A DNA stretch of 64,000 nt from Promethearchaeota archaeon (GTDB lineage Archaea > Asgardarchaeota > Lokiarchaeia > Sigyniarchaeales > SOKP01), in assembly GCA_008080735.1 (NCBI GenBank), contig SHMW01000001.1:1-64000 (forward strand), in the 5' to 3' direction. Shown one piece after another: positions 54,173 through 62,026 of this stretch. Both the position numbers and the translations under genes were made by a program. Every line of letters begins with the position of its first letter. The stretch's first letter is position 1. The notes under the pieces are model-generated. The model was not told the DNA's origin. It did not search any database and worked only from the letters and a program-made list of their open reading frames with translations.

Positions 54173-54344
54173 GATGACACCTCAAAAAATTTTCACTAAC
54201 GTTTTTTTGTTATAGATATCTAATAAAATTCCAATTATTTAAATTTCTTTTCGTTTAATCTCCATAAATAATTCAATAATTTATAGTAAACTGAGTCCGA
54301 TCTTTTGTGTAGCATTTTTATCTATTTAGAATTTTTATATAATT

Positions 54345-54665
54345 ATGAGACAATTCGTATTTTTCGTGACAGTACCTTCTAAAGAAGAGGGAGAAAAGAT
54401 CGCCAAACACCTTGTAGAACAGAAAATTGTTGCGTGCGTGAATATCATACACGATATCCACTCGATTTATCGATGGAAAGGTGAGATCGAAGAGGATAAC
54501 GAATACTTATTGGTGATGAAGACCACTAAAGAGAAAAAATCAAATTTAATCCGAGCCATAGAGAAACTTCATAGTTATGAGACACCAGAATGTATTGGAT
54601 GGAAAATTGATACGGGCTCGAAAACATATTTAAGATGGATAGAAAATTCCACAAGGGGTACGTAA
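54345..54665 (+). CDS. cutA: CutA1 divalent-cation tolerance protein
   Basis: A 106-residue ferredoxin-like trimer-forming protein. VFFVTVPSKEEGEKIAKHLV, KIVACVNIIHDIHSIYRWKG and the C-terminal HSYETPECIGWKIDTGSKTY are the usual CutA motifs. It is ubiquitous, of debated function (metal tolerance or signalling). It starts a dense plus-strand run of five genes to 57812 with small gaps or overlaps. Confidence 0.9.
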   Translation: MRQFVFFVTVPSKEEGEKIAKHLVEQKIVACVNIIHDIHSIYRWKGEIEEDNEYLLVMKTTKEKKSNLIRAIEKLHSYETPECIGWKIDTGSKTYLRWIENSTRGT

Positions 54666-54686
54666 TATAATATAGAGTGAGATTCT

Positions 54687-55499
54687 ATGAATATATTTCA
54701 TTTAGACTGGGTTGCAATTAGCTCTGTTGTTATTATTCTTCTGCTTATTCTATTGATTTCTGTGAAATTATACAAACACTTTTCCAGATGGCGTGGATAT
54801 ATTTCACATAGCGCTATAGAGACCAAAAATCTCACAAAATTAAAATCAAAATTACCCTCTTTAAGGCGATTTTCTACCATAATTTTCGCCAAAAAGAAGA
54901 ATTGGAAAGGCTTTTTAAAAGCTCAATCAGAATCTTCTCTTTATATCATTATCGGGGATTATTGGTTTCAAAAGCTTCAGAAGATTTTCATCGAATCTCT
55001 CTGCACGTATGGACAGCAAGTGATTTCTTTGACCCTCTTCCCTCGTTTCATTTACAAACTGAAAAGGAAAACAGCAAAATTGAGTTTAAAGGAAACTCTC
55101 TCTACCCTTATGTCATATCTTAATCAAAAGGGATATATGAATTGTGAAAAGTATTCTTTTATAGATACCACGGGAACAGAACTGTACTTCAAGAGTCTTT
55201 TTTGCGATCCAACAGTTTTCGCACTTATATCAATTAACCCAAAAATTACTAAATCTTCCTTATCTATTTTACATAAGATTCTATCTAAGCGCATCCATAA
55301 TAAATGGTATTGTATATTCAGCCATTATTCATATTTATTCCTTAAAAATAGATATCAAAGACGCTTAGAAACTCACCTTCCAGATGGTATCCCGGATAAG
55401 GTTAAGATAGTATCTATTAAGAATGCGAGATATTCATTTCGTAATTACGAAACCATTTTATTGGCAGAAATTATCCATATAGTCAAGGAAAATGTCTGA
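54687..55499 (+). CDS. Hypothetical protein with one N-terminal membrane helix
   Basis: A 270-residue basic protein. One membrane anchor (residues 10-28, ISSVVIILLLILLISVKL) is followed by a cytoplasmic or outside part with alternating strands and helices: AQSESSLYIIIGDYWFQKLQ, and near 160 YSFIDTTGTELYFKSLFCDP. A late run (HLPDGIPDKVKIVSI) ends it. No family is recognised. It lies 21 bases after cutA and overlaps the next gene by 8 bases, so all are probably translated together. Confidence 0.55.
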   Translation: MNIFHLDWVAISSVVIILLLILLISVKLYKHFSRWRGYISHSAIETKNLTKLKSKLPSLRRFSTIIFAKKKNWKGFLKAQSESSLYIIIGDYWFQKLQKIFIESLCTYGQQVISLTLFPRFIYKLKRKTAKLSLKETLSTLMSYLNQKGYMNCEKYSFIDTTGTELYFKSLFCDPTVFALISINPKITKSSLSILHKILSKRIHNKWYCIFSHYSYLFLKNRYQRRLETHLPDGIPDKVKIVSIKNARYSFRNYETILLAEIIHIVKENV

Positions 55500-56190
55500 A
55501 CGTATCCAGAGAGAATTTTACAGGAAAATAACATATTCGCAAAAACATTGGGCCCTATTGGAAAAAAAAAGAGCGCTAGCACTGGAGGTGTTAGAAATTT
55601 TTAAGACACAAAACCTTTCACCTTACCTTTACGGAAGTACTGCGCGAGGAGATGTCCACAACCATAGCGACATTGATCTCGCCTTCCTGCATCGCGTACC
55701 AGCCTTCAAAATTGAATTTCTCTTGAATCAAAACGGATATAGAAATTATAGGCGAGAAATAATAATGGCAACCCCTGGCGATGCGATAAAATTATATATT
55801 TATTTGAGTGAGTTGACCGCTATTACCCTTCCTCTTACGAAATTAACCAAAACTTCGCTCGAGTTTTATGGTTTCGGAGGAAAAATCGATTATGAGGGAA
55901 TTATAGAGAATGAACGGGTTCCAGGAATTGATAAACGTTTAGTTCTGATTACACCCCAATCGTATGGCCATGAGGAACGTTCTGTTATTAATCGAGAGAA
56001 TATTGCTGCAAAAGAGGTGGGAGTCACTATTGAAACTATTTATGAAAGAGAGAGAGTACTCCTTCGAAGGGAGAAACACGGCAGAACGGGAGTATTTCTC
56101 AAAAGGGAATTATCACCACAAGAAACACCCGAAGGAGTCCTTGAAAACCTAGCAAGAAAAAATCCAATTATTAGAAAAAAAATATATTAA
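55492..56190 (+). CDS. Predicted nucleotidyltransferase (COG1665-like)
   Basis: A 232-residue protein with a polymerase-beta-type nucleotidyltransferase site: YLYGSTARGDVHNHSDIDLA (residues 41-60), the GS...DxD motif with both metal Asp residues. C-terminal to it lies a conserved GFGGKIDYEGI and a helical tail. It resembles the archaeal nucleotidyltransferase family COG1665 of unknown substrate. It overlaps the preceding gene by 8 bases and ends one base before the radical SAM gene's ATG, indicating translational coupling. Confidence 0.8.
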   Translation: MSERIQREFYRKITYSQKHWALLEKKRALALEVLEIFKTQNLSPYLYGSTARGDVHNHSDIDLAFLHRVPAFKIEFLLNQNGYRNYRREIIMATPGDAIKLYIYLSELTAITLPLTKLTKTSLEFYGFGGKIDYEGIIENERVPGIDKRLVLITPQSYGHEERSVINRENIAAKEVGVTIETIYERERVLLRREKHGRTGVFLKRELSPQETPEGVLENLARKNPIIRKKIY

Positions 56191-56191
56191 T

Positions 56192-57343
56192 ATGTCAAAA
56201 GCGAAGATTATTGAAACAAAAGAGTCAAATTATTGTATAAAAGCAAGAGGGATCCCGAAAGGGTGTCAACTATGCCTAAAGGGATTAAAATCTGTTCTAT
56301 TCCTCAATGGACTCTGTCAAAAACCTGAGAAATGCACATGGTATTGTCCACTTTCAGAGGTGAGGCGAAATAAAAATATCACCTTTATAAATGAAATACA
56401 AATTACGGAAGATGATGAAATAATAAAAGAAATATATAAATCGGGGTCACAAGGAATCAGTATCACGGGGGGAGAACCGTTCTTTGCCAATAATACGGAA
56501 AAGACCTTAAAATATATCAAACATATTAAGAATGAGTTCGGAGAAAAGTTTCATATACACCTCTATACAAATGGAATTGGCTTTACAGAAACAATAGCAA
56601 ATAAACTCGCTGATCTGGGTTTAGATGAAATACGATTTCATCCTCCCAAAGAGTCATGGATAAATATTAAAAGAGCACTGAATAAAGGAATAACCGTAGG
56701 CGTTGAAGTCCCCCTCATTCCTAACTCAGAATACCTCGCTCAATTAAAAGAATTGGTACTCTATTTAGATCAAATCAGGGCCGAATTTATAAATTTGAAT
56801 GAATTTGAATATTGTTTCCCAAACAGTCGCTCATTAAAGGAAAAAGGGTATTTGCTTAAAGAAGGCTCGATTGCAACCGTCCAAAGAAGCAGAGAAAAAG
56901 CATATGAATTTATGGAAGAAATAAACTCTAAAGTCTCACTGAAAATGCATTTCTGCTCGATTCGGGCCAAAGATTATTATCAACTAAAAAATCGCTATTA
57001 TCAACGGGCAAAACATATTAAAAAACCCTATGAAGAGATTACTGACGAGGGATTATTAGTATATGGCCAAATTGAGGGTGATAAGGATGAATTGAACGTC
57101 TTGTATGATGAATTAAGATATAGCTCTCAGATCCCATTAAAATACATCCAATTTGCTGAGTACATGATTTTTTTACCTTATTACCTCTTAATTGATGACG
57201 ATTTTTTGGAATTTCTTAATCAATTTAATGTGGAAGGGTATATAGTTGAAGCAATTCCTTTTCGGAGGGATATATACCGCCAAATTACTGAAAAAACCCC
57301 AATTATGGTATTCAAGAAAGAATTATGTGAAGATGAGGATTAG
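56192..57343 (+). CDS. Radical SAM protein (COG2108-like)
   Basis: A 383-residue iron-sulfur enzyme. The SAM-cluster motif is in NGLCQKPEKCTWYCPLSEVR (the CxxxxxCxxxC spacing varies: C-x4-C-x3-C), preceded by a cysteine pair CQLCLKG. ITGGEPFFANNTEKTL is the GGE SAM-binding motif, and LYTNGIG follows. A C-terminal domain of about 110 residues is less conserved. The CxLCxxG pre-motif and the GGEPF are typical of the archaeal COG2108 family, function unknown. It is in an operon with the nucleotidyltransferase and overlaps the GNAT gene by 11 bases. Confidence 0.8.
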   Translation: MSKAKIIETKESNYCIKARGIPKGCQLCLKGLKSVLFLNGLCQKPEKCTWYCPLSEVRRNKNITFINEIQITEDDEIIKEIYKSGSQGISITGGEPFFANNTEKTLKYIKHIKNEFGEKFHIHLYTNGIGFTETIANKLADLGLDEIRFHPPKESWINIKRALNKGITVGVEVPLIPNSEYLAQLKELVLYLDQIRAEFINLNEFEYCFPNSRSLKEKGYLLKEGSIATVQRSREKAYEFMEEINSKVSLKMHFCSIRAKDYYQLKNRYYQRAKHIKKPYEEITDEGLLVYGQIEGDKDELNVLYDELRYSSQIPLKYIQFAEYMIFLPYYLLIDDDFLEFLNQFNVEGYIVEAIPFRRDIYRQITEKTPIMVFKKELCEDED

Positions 57344-57812
57344 AACTGTTAAAAAGAAGGATTTATACAAAATTACCAAGTTAGAAAAGAAAATATTCCA
57401 AGATCAAGCATTTTCCAAAAGCTTAATGAAAGAACTCTTGGATCAGAGCTTACTATTTCATAAAATAGAAATGAAAATATTATTTACAAAATTGATTGGA
57501 TTTATTATTCTGATAAAAGATATGAACGATCGAGCTAATCTTATTAATTTTGCAATTAAACCTAAATATCAAGGAAGAGGTTATGGCACGCTCCTCCTGA
57601 AAAATAGCCTTGACTGGCTTCGGTCAAATCATTCCTTGATAAAAAAAATAATTCTAAATGTGAAAACAGATAATAACAGAGCAATCCGTCTGTATGAAAA
57701 ATTTGAATTTCATATCGTTAAAAAAATAGAAAAATATTATCAGAATAAAGAAGCGGCATATTTAATGGAATTAAATCTAGAGTCCGTAAAGAAATACGAC
57801 TTATCACTATGA
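57333..57812 (+). CDS. GNAT-family acetyltransferase (RimI-like)
   Basis: A 159-residue protein from the ATG at 57333, inside the end of the radical SAM gene; the longer frame from 57246 lacks support. The family pattern is MRIRTVKKKDLYKITKLEKK, the acetyl-CoA loop FAIKPKYQGRGYGTLLLKNS and VKTDNNRAIRLYEKFEFHIV. That arrangement is like RimI/Ard1-type N-terminal acetyltransferases. The 11-base overlap couples its translation to the radical SAM gene. Substrate unknown. Confidence 0.82.
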   Translation: MRIRTVKKKDLYKITKLEKKIFQDQAFSKSLMKELLDQSLLFHKIEMKILFTKLIGFIILIKDMNDRANLINFAIKPKYQGRGYGTLLLKNSLDWLRSNHSLIKKIILNVKTDNNRAIRLYEKFEFHIVKKIEKYYQNKEAAYLMELNLESVKKYDLSL

Positions 57813-57897
57813 TTTAAAACTAAAATATGAATGAACTTAGTACATACATTATTGACTTAAGACTGCTCTCCTTTTATTTTCTGATAAACCCAAGAAC

Positions 57898-57909
57898 TTA
57901 TATATAAAA
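57898..57909 (+). promoter_or_regulatory. TATA box before the small coiled-coil gene
   Basis: TTATATATAAAA, the same 12 bases as at 1014-1025, in the 460-base gap after the GNAT gene. A start about 26 bases downstream would fall near 57932, 22 bases before the ATG at 57954. Confidence 0.55.
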
Positions 57910-57953
57910 ATTTAGTTACTCTTGATAGTAAGAATATAATAAAAGAATAATTA

Positions 57954-58132
57954 ATGTTGCAAGGTGTTGACATATTCCCCAGTTAGATGATGAATTAAAA
58001 AATGAGATAAAAAAAGGCGTTAAGTTAGAGAAATTAAGCGAAGAAGAAAGGAAGAAAATCGAGGAAGAGCGAAAGAAACGACAAGAAGAACTTCAAAAAG
58101 TAAAAGAAGCCTTAGAAAAAGGTCAAGGCTAA
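57954..58132 (+). pseudogene. Small charged coiled-coil protein, frame broken at a C run
   Basis: From ATG 57954 the frame reads MLQGVDIFPS then stop. In the next frame, open from 57978, it continues PQLDDELKNEIKKGVKLEKL, then a Glu/Lys-rich helix to a TAA at 58130-58132. One extra C in the run CCCC (about 57984-57987) would join them into a 59-residue coiled-coil protein, MLQGVDIFPQLDDELKNEIK and on. A strong TATA box precedes it and a T tract follows, so it is probably a real gene with an indel, a sequencing error or a frameshift site. Confidence 0.5.
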
Positions 58133-58141
58133 TCAAATCAC

Positions 58142-58175
58142 TTTTTTTGTACTTATATTTTATTTTTCTTTTTTT
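58142..58175 (+). terminator. Oligo-T tracts after the small coiled-coil gene
   Basis: Seven T at 58142-58148 and seven at 58169-58175 follow the TAA at 58130-58132, as expected of an archaeal terminator. Confidence 0.45.
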
Positions 58176-58273
58176 ATTAAATTTAGAAAGTCCATATAAG
58201 GATTAAGAATTAATCTTATCTTTTACCAAATACTCATTAGAGGTAATAGATCAAATCTTATGGAGATAGATTA

Positions 58274-59344
58274 GTGCAGATCCTTGATCAAGATAAGAAA
58301 AAAGGCGAAATCACGGTAAGAGTGCAAGATTTAAATGATTTATGGACGCTCTACAATATCATTTCAAAAGGAGATACAGTTTCATCATTAACGCAAAGGA
58401 GAGTTGTAATGAAAGAAGGGAGCAGTGGAGAGAGAAAAGTAATGCGGCTCACGTTAAAAGTTGAAGATGTCGCGTTTCATGAATTCAGCAATCGTTTGAG
58501 GATAAAAGGCACGATATTGGAAGGACCCGATGATTTTGTAAGTTTTGGCTCCTATCACACTTTCAATTTAGAAATTAACCAAAAAATTACTATTATCAAA
58601 GAGAATTGGATGCGTCAAGACTTAATGAGATTGAAAGAATCGTCAAAATTATCTACGAATTTTGTTATGCTTATTATAGCAATGGAAACGGGATTAGCAA
58701 ATGTGGCGCTTATTACTAATTACAGTCATAATAATATCGCAACGATTACTAAAACTATTCCCGGAAAGCGATATGAACAATCCTTTCGAAAAAAGTTCTT
58801 GCACGATTTTTTTGAGGACGTGCAGCGGGTAATTGAATCGAACACGGAAACCAGAGATATTAACCTTATAATTATCTGCGGTCCGGGGACGGTCAAAGAT
58901 CAGTTTATTCGATGGTTAAAAGAAAACTCAAGTCAAGAGTTTGATAATATGAGAAGTATCCATGCGAGTTCTGGAACCGAAAGCGCGATTTATGAGACGC
59001 TCAAATCACAGGAACTGGCAAAATTAAAAAAAAATATCAAAATTCTACAAGAAACCGAAAAAATTGAACAAGTCTTAACACAACTGGGAAAGGATGCAGA
59101 TTTAATTTCGATTGGCGTAGCAGAGGTGGCAAAGGCAGCGCAAATGGGAGCAGTGGAACAATTACTTGTTGCCGACATTGTCATTCGAGGAGCATCTAAG
59201 GCGAAAAAATTGGAAATAGAAGAAATAATAACCAATGTGGAGCAAACTGGGGGACAAGTGGATATTCTTAATACAAAACACCCGGCAGGAGAACAACTTA
59301 CTGATCTGGGCTCGCTTATTGCGATCTTACGATATAAGTTCTGA
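58274..59344 (+). CDS. pelA: Pelota (Dom34) mRNA surveillance factor
   Basis: A 356-residue eRF1-like ribosome rescue protein that dissociates stalled ribosomes with ABCE1 and aEF1A. The start is GTG with GGAGA seven bases upstream. The N-terminal Sm-like domain (GEITVRVQDLNDLWTLYNII, RRVVMKEGSSGERKV), central domain (MLIIAMETGLANVALI, IPGKRYEQSF) and C-terminal part (NLIIICGPGTVKDQFIRWLK, TKHPAGEQLTDLGSLIAILR) match Pelota. It lacks the GGQ of true release factors, as expected. A radical SAM gene follows 20 bases downstream. Confidence 0.94.
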   Translation: MQILDQDKKKGEITVRVQDLNDLWTLYNIISKGDTVSSLTQRRVVMKEGSSGERKVMRLTLKVEDVAFHEFSNRLRIKGTILEGPDDFVSFGSYHTFNLEINQKITIIKENWMRQDLMRLKESSKLSTNFVMLIIAMETGLANVALITNYSHNNIATITKTIPGKRYEQSFRKKFLHDFFEDVQRVIESNTETRDINLIIICGPGTVKDQFIRWLKENSSQEFDNMRSIHASSGTESAIYETLKSQELAKLKKNIKILQETEKIEQVLTQLGKDADLISIGVAEVAKAAQMGAVEQLLVADIVIRGASKAKKLEIEEIITNVEQTGGQVDILNTKHPAGEQLTDLGSLIAILRYKF

Positions 59345-59364
59345 TTTCCTTCAAAGGTTATATA

Positions 59365-60396
59365 ATGGCAGAAAAAATTATTTACCTCAACCAAGATTCT
59401 GGAATCCCACTCTTTGGGTTAGATTTTATTGGAATCATTGATAGAGGAACAAATATCATCGAATTGAAGCCGCTCACATTATGCAATATAAAATGTAGAT
59501 ATTGTTTTGTAAGTGCGGGAGAATTTCGAACTAATTTTATCATTGACCCCACCTATTTTTTAGAGGGTGTTCGAACCCTCATTGACCTTAAAGGTGCTTA
59601 TGATATTGAAATTCATATAGCGCCTTATGGAGAAATCTTTCTCTATAAAGATCTCCTTATGCTCCTGGACTTATTGTGGCAACTCGAAGGTATTACAACC
59701 ATTTCCATTCAAACAAATGGGCTTTTACTTACTCCTTCCCTCATAAAATCCTTGGAATCGGTAAATGTCACACGTCTAAATATCAGTATTAATACTCTCA
59801 ATGAGAAATTGGCTCAATATTTGTCGGGTTGTGAGAACTATGATATTAACTCTCTTATGAAGAATGTCAAATTATTGTTAGAATCAAATATTGATGTTTT
59901 AATTGCCCCTGTGTGGTTTCCTGGTGTGAATGATGAGGATATCGAGGACATAATTTCATTTGTCGTTGAAATGCGCACCATGGGGTATTCTAATCTCGAT
60001 ATCCAACTCGGAATTCAAAAATATTTAATTTATCGAACTGGGAGAAAACTTAAGAAAATCCGACCAAAAACATGGGGCTATTTTTACCAACAACTCGGGA
60101 ATTTAGAAGAGAGGTATGATATAAAACTCAAATTAGGACCTCACGATTTTAATATTCACGATCGCCCGCTCTATTCTATTGATATCAATGAAGGTGAAAT
60201 ACTTCCCGTCACTATTAAAGCCCCGGGACGATGGAAAAATGAATGTATTGGGGTTATAAACGAGTTGTCTGCTGTTAAGGTATTATTAAATAGTCCACTC
60301 GAATATTCGGACACGCTTCTCGGAAAAAATATCAATGTAAAGATTTTAAAATCAACTCAGTATGATAGTATCATCACCACCTATCTCCCATATTGA
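59365..60396 (+). CDS. Radical SAM protein with C-terminal TRAM-like domain (COG2100-like)
   Basis: A 343-residue iron-sulfur protein. LTLCNIKCRYCFVSAGEFRT carries the CxxxCxxC SAM-cluster motif (residues 38-45), and QTNGLLLTPSL and INTLNEKLAQYLSG continue the barrel. The end GKNINVKILKSTQYDSIITT resembles a TRAM RNA-binding domain. The family (COG2100) is archaeal, often beside translation genes, so RNA modification is a fair guess. It lies 20 bases after Pelota. Confidence 0.8.
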   Translation: MAEKIIYLNQDSGIPLFGLDFIGIIDRGTNIIELKPLTLCNIKCRYCFVSAGEFRTNFIIDPTYFLEGVRTLIDLKGAYDIEIHIAPYGEIFLYKDLLMLLDLLWQLEGITTISIQTNGLLLTPSLIKSLESVNVTRLNISINTLNEKLAQYLSGCENYDINSLMKNVKLLLESNIDVLIAPVWFPGVNDEDIEDIISFVVEMRTMGYSNLDIQLGIQKYLIYRTGRKLKKIRPKTWGYFYQQLGNLEERYDIKLKLGPHDFNIHDRPLYSIDINEGEILPVTIKAPGRWKNECIGVINELSAVKVLLNSPLEYSDTLLGKNINVKILKSTQYDSIITTYLPY

Positions 60397-60481
60397 GTAA
60401 TGTGAAAAAATTATAATAGGGTATTTTATCTTATTGTATTCATAGATTAATTCAATCGTTATTTACTATCAATAATATTTA

Positions 60482-61114
60482 GTGGTGATAAGCTTGCCTA
60501 TTATAACCCATGAAGATGAACTTGACCTTGCACGGCTTGAAGATGAGCTTGTGGATAAACTTGAATACCATGCGAAAGAGCAGAGTAAGGTGATAAAAGC
60601 ACAAAAAAAGCTAGCTGAGAGAATTACTGATATGAATATCTCTCGAAAAGCTTTGAACAGAACGATGAGAGATGTCTTTAAACAAATGCAAATGTTAGCA
60701 CGCGAACATAGATCCAACGTAAAGGAAGAAGATGTAAATTTAATGGAGGAACTCATCCGACAAAACGATAAATATATAGAAGCGAATGATAAATATTTAA
60801 ATGCCATGAAAGATCTGGCTGTGCGTAAAGATTATCTCGTCGAAAAGAAAATGGAATTCGCAGAAGCTTTAGAGGAAGTCGCTGAGAAAAGAGAAGTTGT
60901 AATAAAGAAAGCACTTGACGTTGAGAAGGCCAAAAATAAGATGATCGAAGGAGATAAATTAAATCGTCTTGATCAAGAACTTAACGATATCCAACGAGAA
61001 TTTGACAGAGCTCGGGATATCTTGCTCAAAAAGATTGAGCAGTTTTTAGATGTTCGCAAAGAAATAAATGAACTGTGGCTCAAATTAGAACAAAGTACAA
61101 CTGAATTAAGTTAG
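60482..61114 (+). CDS. Coiled-coil protein, 210 residues
   Basis: A charged, almost wholly helical protein from a GTG start; a second GTG follows at once and a TTG at 60494 is possible. Heptad-like hydrophobic spacing runs from about 15 to 205 (LARLEDELVDKLEYHAKEQS and on). It has no cysteine, metal site or membrane helix. It sits between the radical SAM gene and the Gly/Pro-rich coiled-coil gene, on the same strand. Structural, cytoskeletal or ESCRT-like roles are possible, but nothing in the sequence shows which. Confidence 0.6.
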   Translation: MVISLPIITHEDELDLARLEDELVDKLEYHAKEQSKVIKAQKKLAERITDMNISRKALNRTMRDVFKQMQMLAREHRSNVKEEDVNLMEELIRQNDKYIEANDKYLNAMKDLAVRKDYLVEKKMEFAEALEEVAEKREVVIKKALDVEKAKNKMIEGDKLNRLDQELNDIQREFDRARDILLKKIEQFLDVRKEINELWLKLEQSTTELS

Positions 61115-61126
61115 GATTTAATAACA

Positions 61127-61144
61127 TTTTTTTTCACTTTTTTT
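61127..61144 (+). terminator. Oligo-T terminator
   Basis: Eight T (61127-61134) and seven T (61138-61144) follow the stop at 61114, so the coiled-coil gene likely ends its own transcript. Confidence 0.55.
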
Positions 61145-61296
61145 CTTAGTATAAAATTGGGATCTGATATTTCTATGTCTTAGAACGCTATAGAAAAATT
61201 AGCTCAAACTTAATAAATCTAAAATAATATGTTATATAGTGAATTTGATAGAAATTTTATCAGAAATTATAACGAAAAAGAGAAAAAGGAGTAAAA

Positions 61297-61809
61297 ATGG
61301 CAGAGGAATTTAGTAGTTTTCTTGCATCAGCGAAAAAAGAGCCTATAGAGGAAAAGGTTAACCAATTCGGCGAGATTGTAGAGAAGATCATGAGTATTGT
61401 ACTCCGTATCCCGGATTTAGTCGATCAATCCATCGCAACCATCAATCAAAAAATTTCAGGCTTAGAATCAAAAGTTAATAACATGAATAGCGAAATTTCG
61501 TCCTTAAAAAGTCAAGTGAGTTCAGGTGCTACAGCTTCTGGAGGGTCTAGTTCTGGCTCAGCACCCGGAGGCCCAACTGGGAAAGCACCCGGAGGCCCAC
61601 CGCCAGGGCCATCAAAACCATCGGGTGGCGCACCTGGAGGACCGCCTGGAGGACCACCTGGAGGACCACCACCTGGACCAGGAGGCGGAGCGCCTGGAGG
61701 ACCACCTGGAGGGCCAGGAGGCGGATCGAAGCCCGCAAACCCGGTATCTCTTAGAGGCGCGATTATGGGCGAACTAAAAGAACTCTTTGCAAAGAAAAAC
61801 CGAAAATAG
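61297..61809 (+). CDS. Coiled-coil protein with Gly/Pro-rich linker (CCDC53-like layout)
   Basis: A 170-residue protein in three parts. Residues 15-75 are a helical coiled coil (QFGEIVEKIMSIVLRIPDLV, then TINQKISGLESKVNNMNSEI). Residues 85-145 are low-complexity APGGPPGGPPG repeats. Residues 150-170 are a basic end, RGAIMGELKELFAKKNRK. The helix and Pro-rich linker recall CCDC53, a WASH-complex subunit with similar proteins reported in Asgards, but similarity is of layout rather than proven homology. The linker DNA is tandem GGAGGxCCACCTGG-type repeats and GC-rich against the AT-rich background. The gene has its own leader and lies among coiled-coil and orphan genes. Confidence 0.65.
   Translation: MAEEFSSFLASAKKEPIEEKVNQFGEIVEKIMSIVLRIPDLVDQSIATINQKISGLESKVNNMNSEISSLKSQVSSGATASGGSSSGSAPGGPTGKAPGGPPPGPSKPSGGAPGGPPGGPPGGPPPGPGGGAPGGPPGGPGGGSKPANPVSLRGAIMGELKELFAKKNRK
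61612..61732 (+). repeat. Tandem GC-rich repeats encoding the Gly/Pro linker
   Basis: Repeated GGAGGACCACCTGGA-type units (variants of CCTGGAGGACCA) encode PPGGPPGGPP-like repeats. The length of such a tract can change by slippage. It is much richer in G and C than the surrounding DNA. Confidence 0.6.
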
Positions 61810-62026
61810 TTCAGTAGCGCCCCAATTTTTTCCTTATCTTATTTTAGCTCACAGATTTCTTATATATAGGTGCATTTGTCTTTCTGGGGAAGAAATACTT
61901 TTAAGAGTATGAGTTCTAAAATTAATTTTTAATTTCTACTTCAATTACCTACCCCATCCACTTATATCAAGATTTAAAAACGAAAATACTTATAATCTAT
62001 CATACGGGACAAAATGAGGGACATTT

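Noticed and set aside
55964..56152. 62-codon plus-strand frame inside the nucleotidyltransferase gene
   Set aside because: Out of frame with a well-supported gene and with no signal of its own.
58990..59394. 134-codon minus-strand frame over Pelota
   Set aside because: Pelota matches its family throughout; the opposite frame is a shadow.
61526..61777. Frames overlapping the Gly/Pro linker
   Set aside because: Repeat DNA is open in several frames; only one continues into helical ends with a good ATG.
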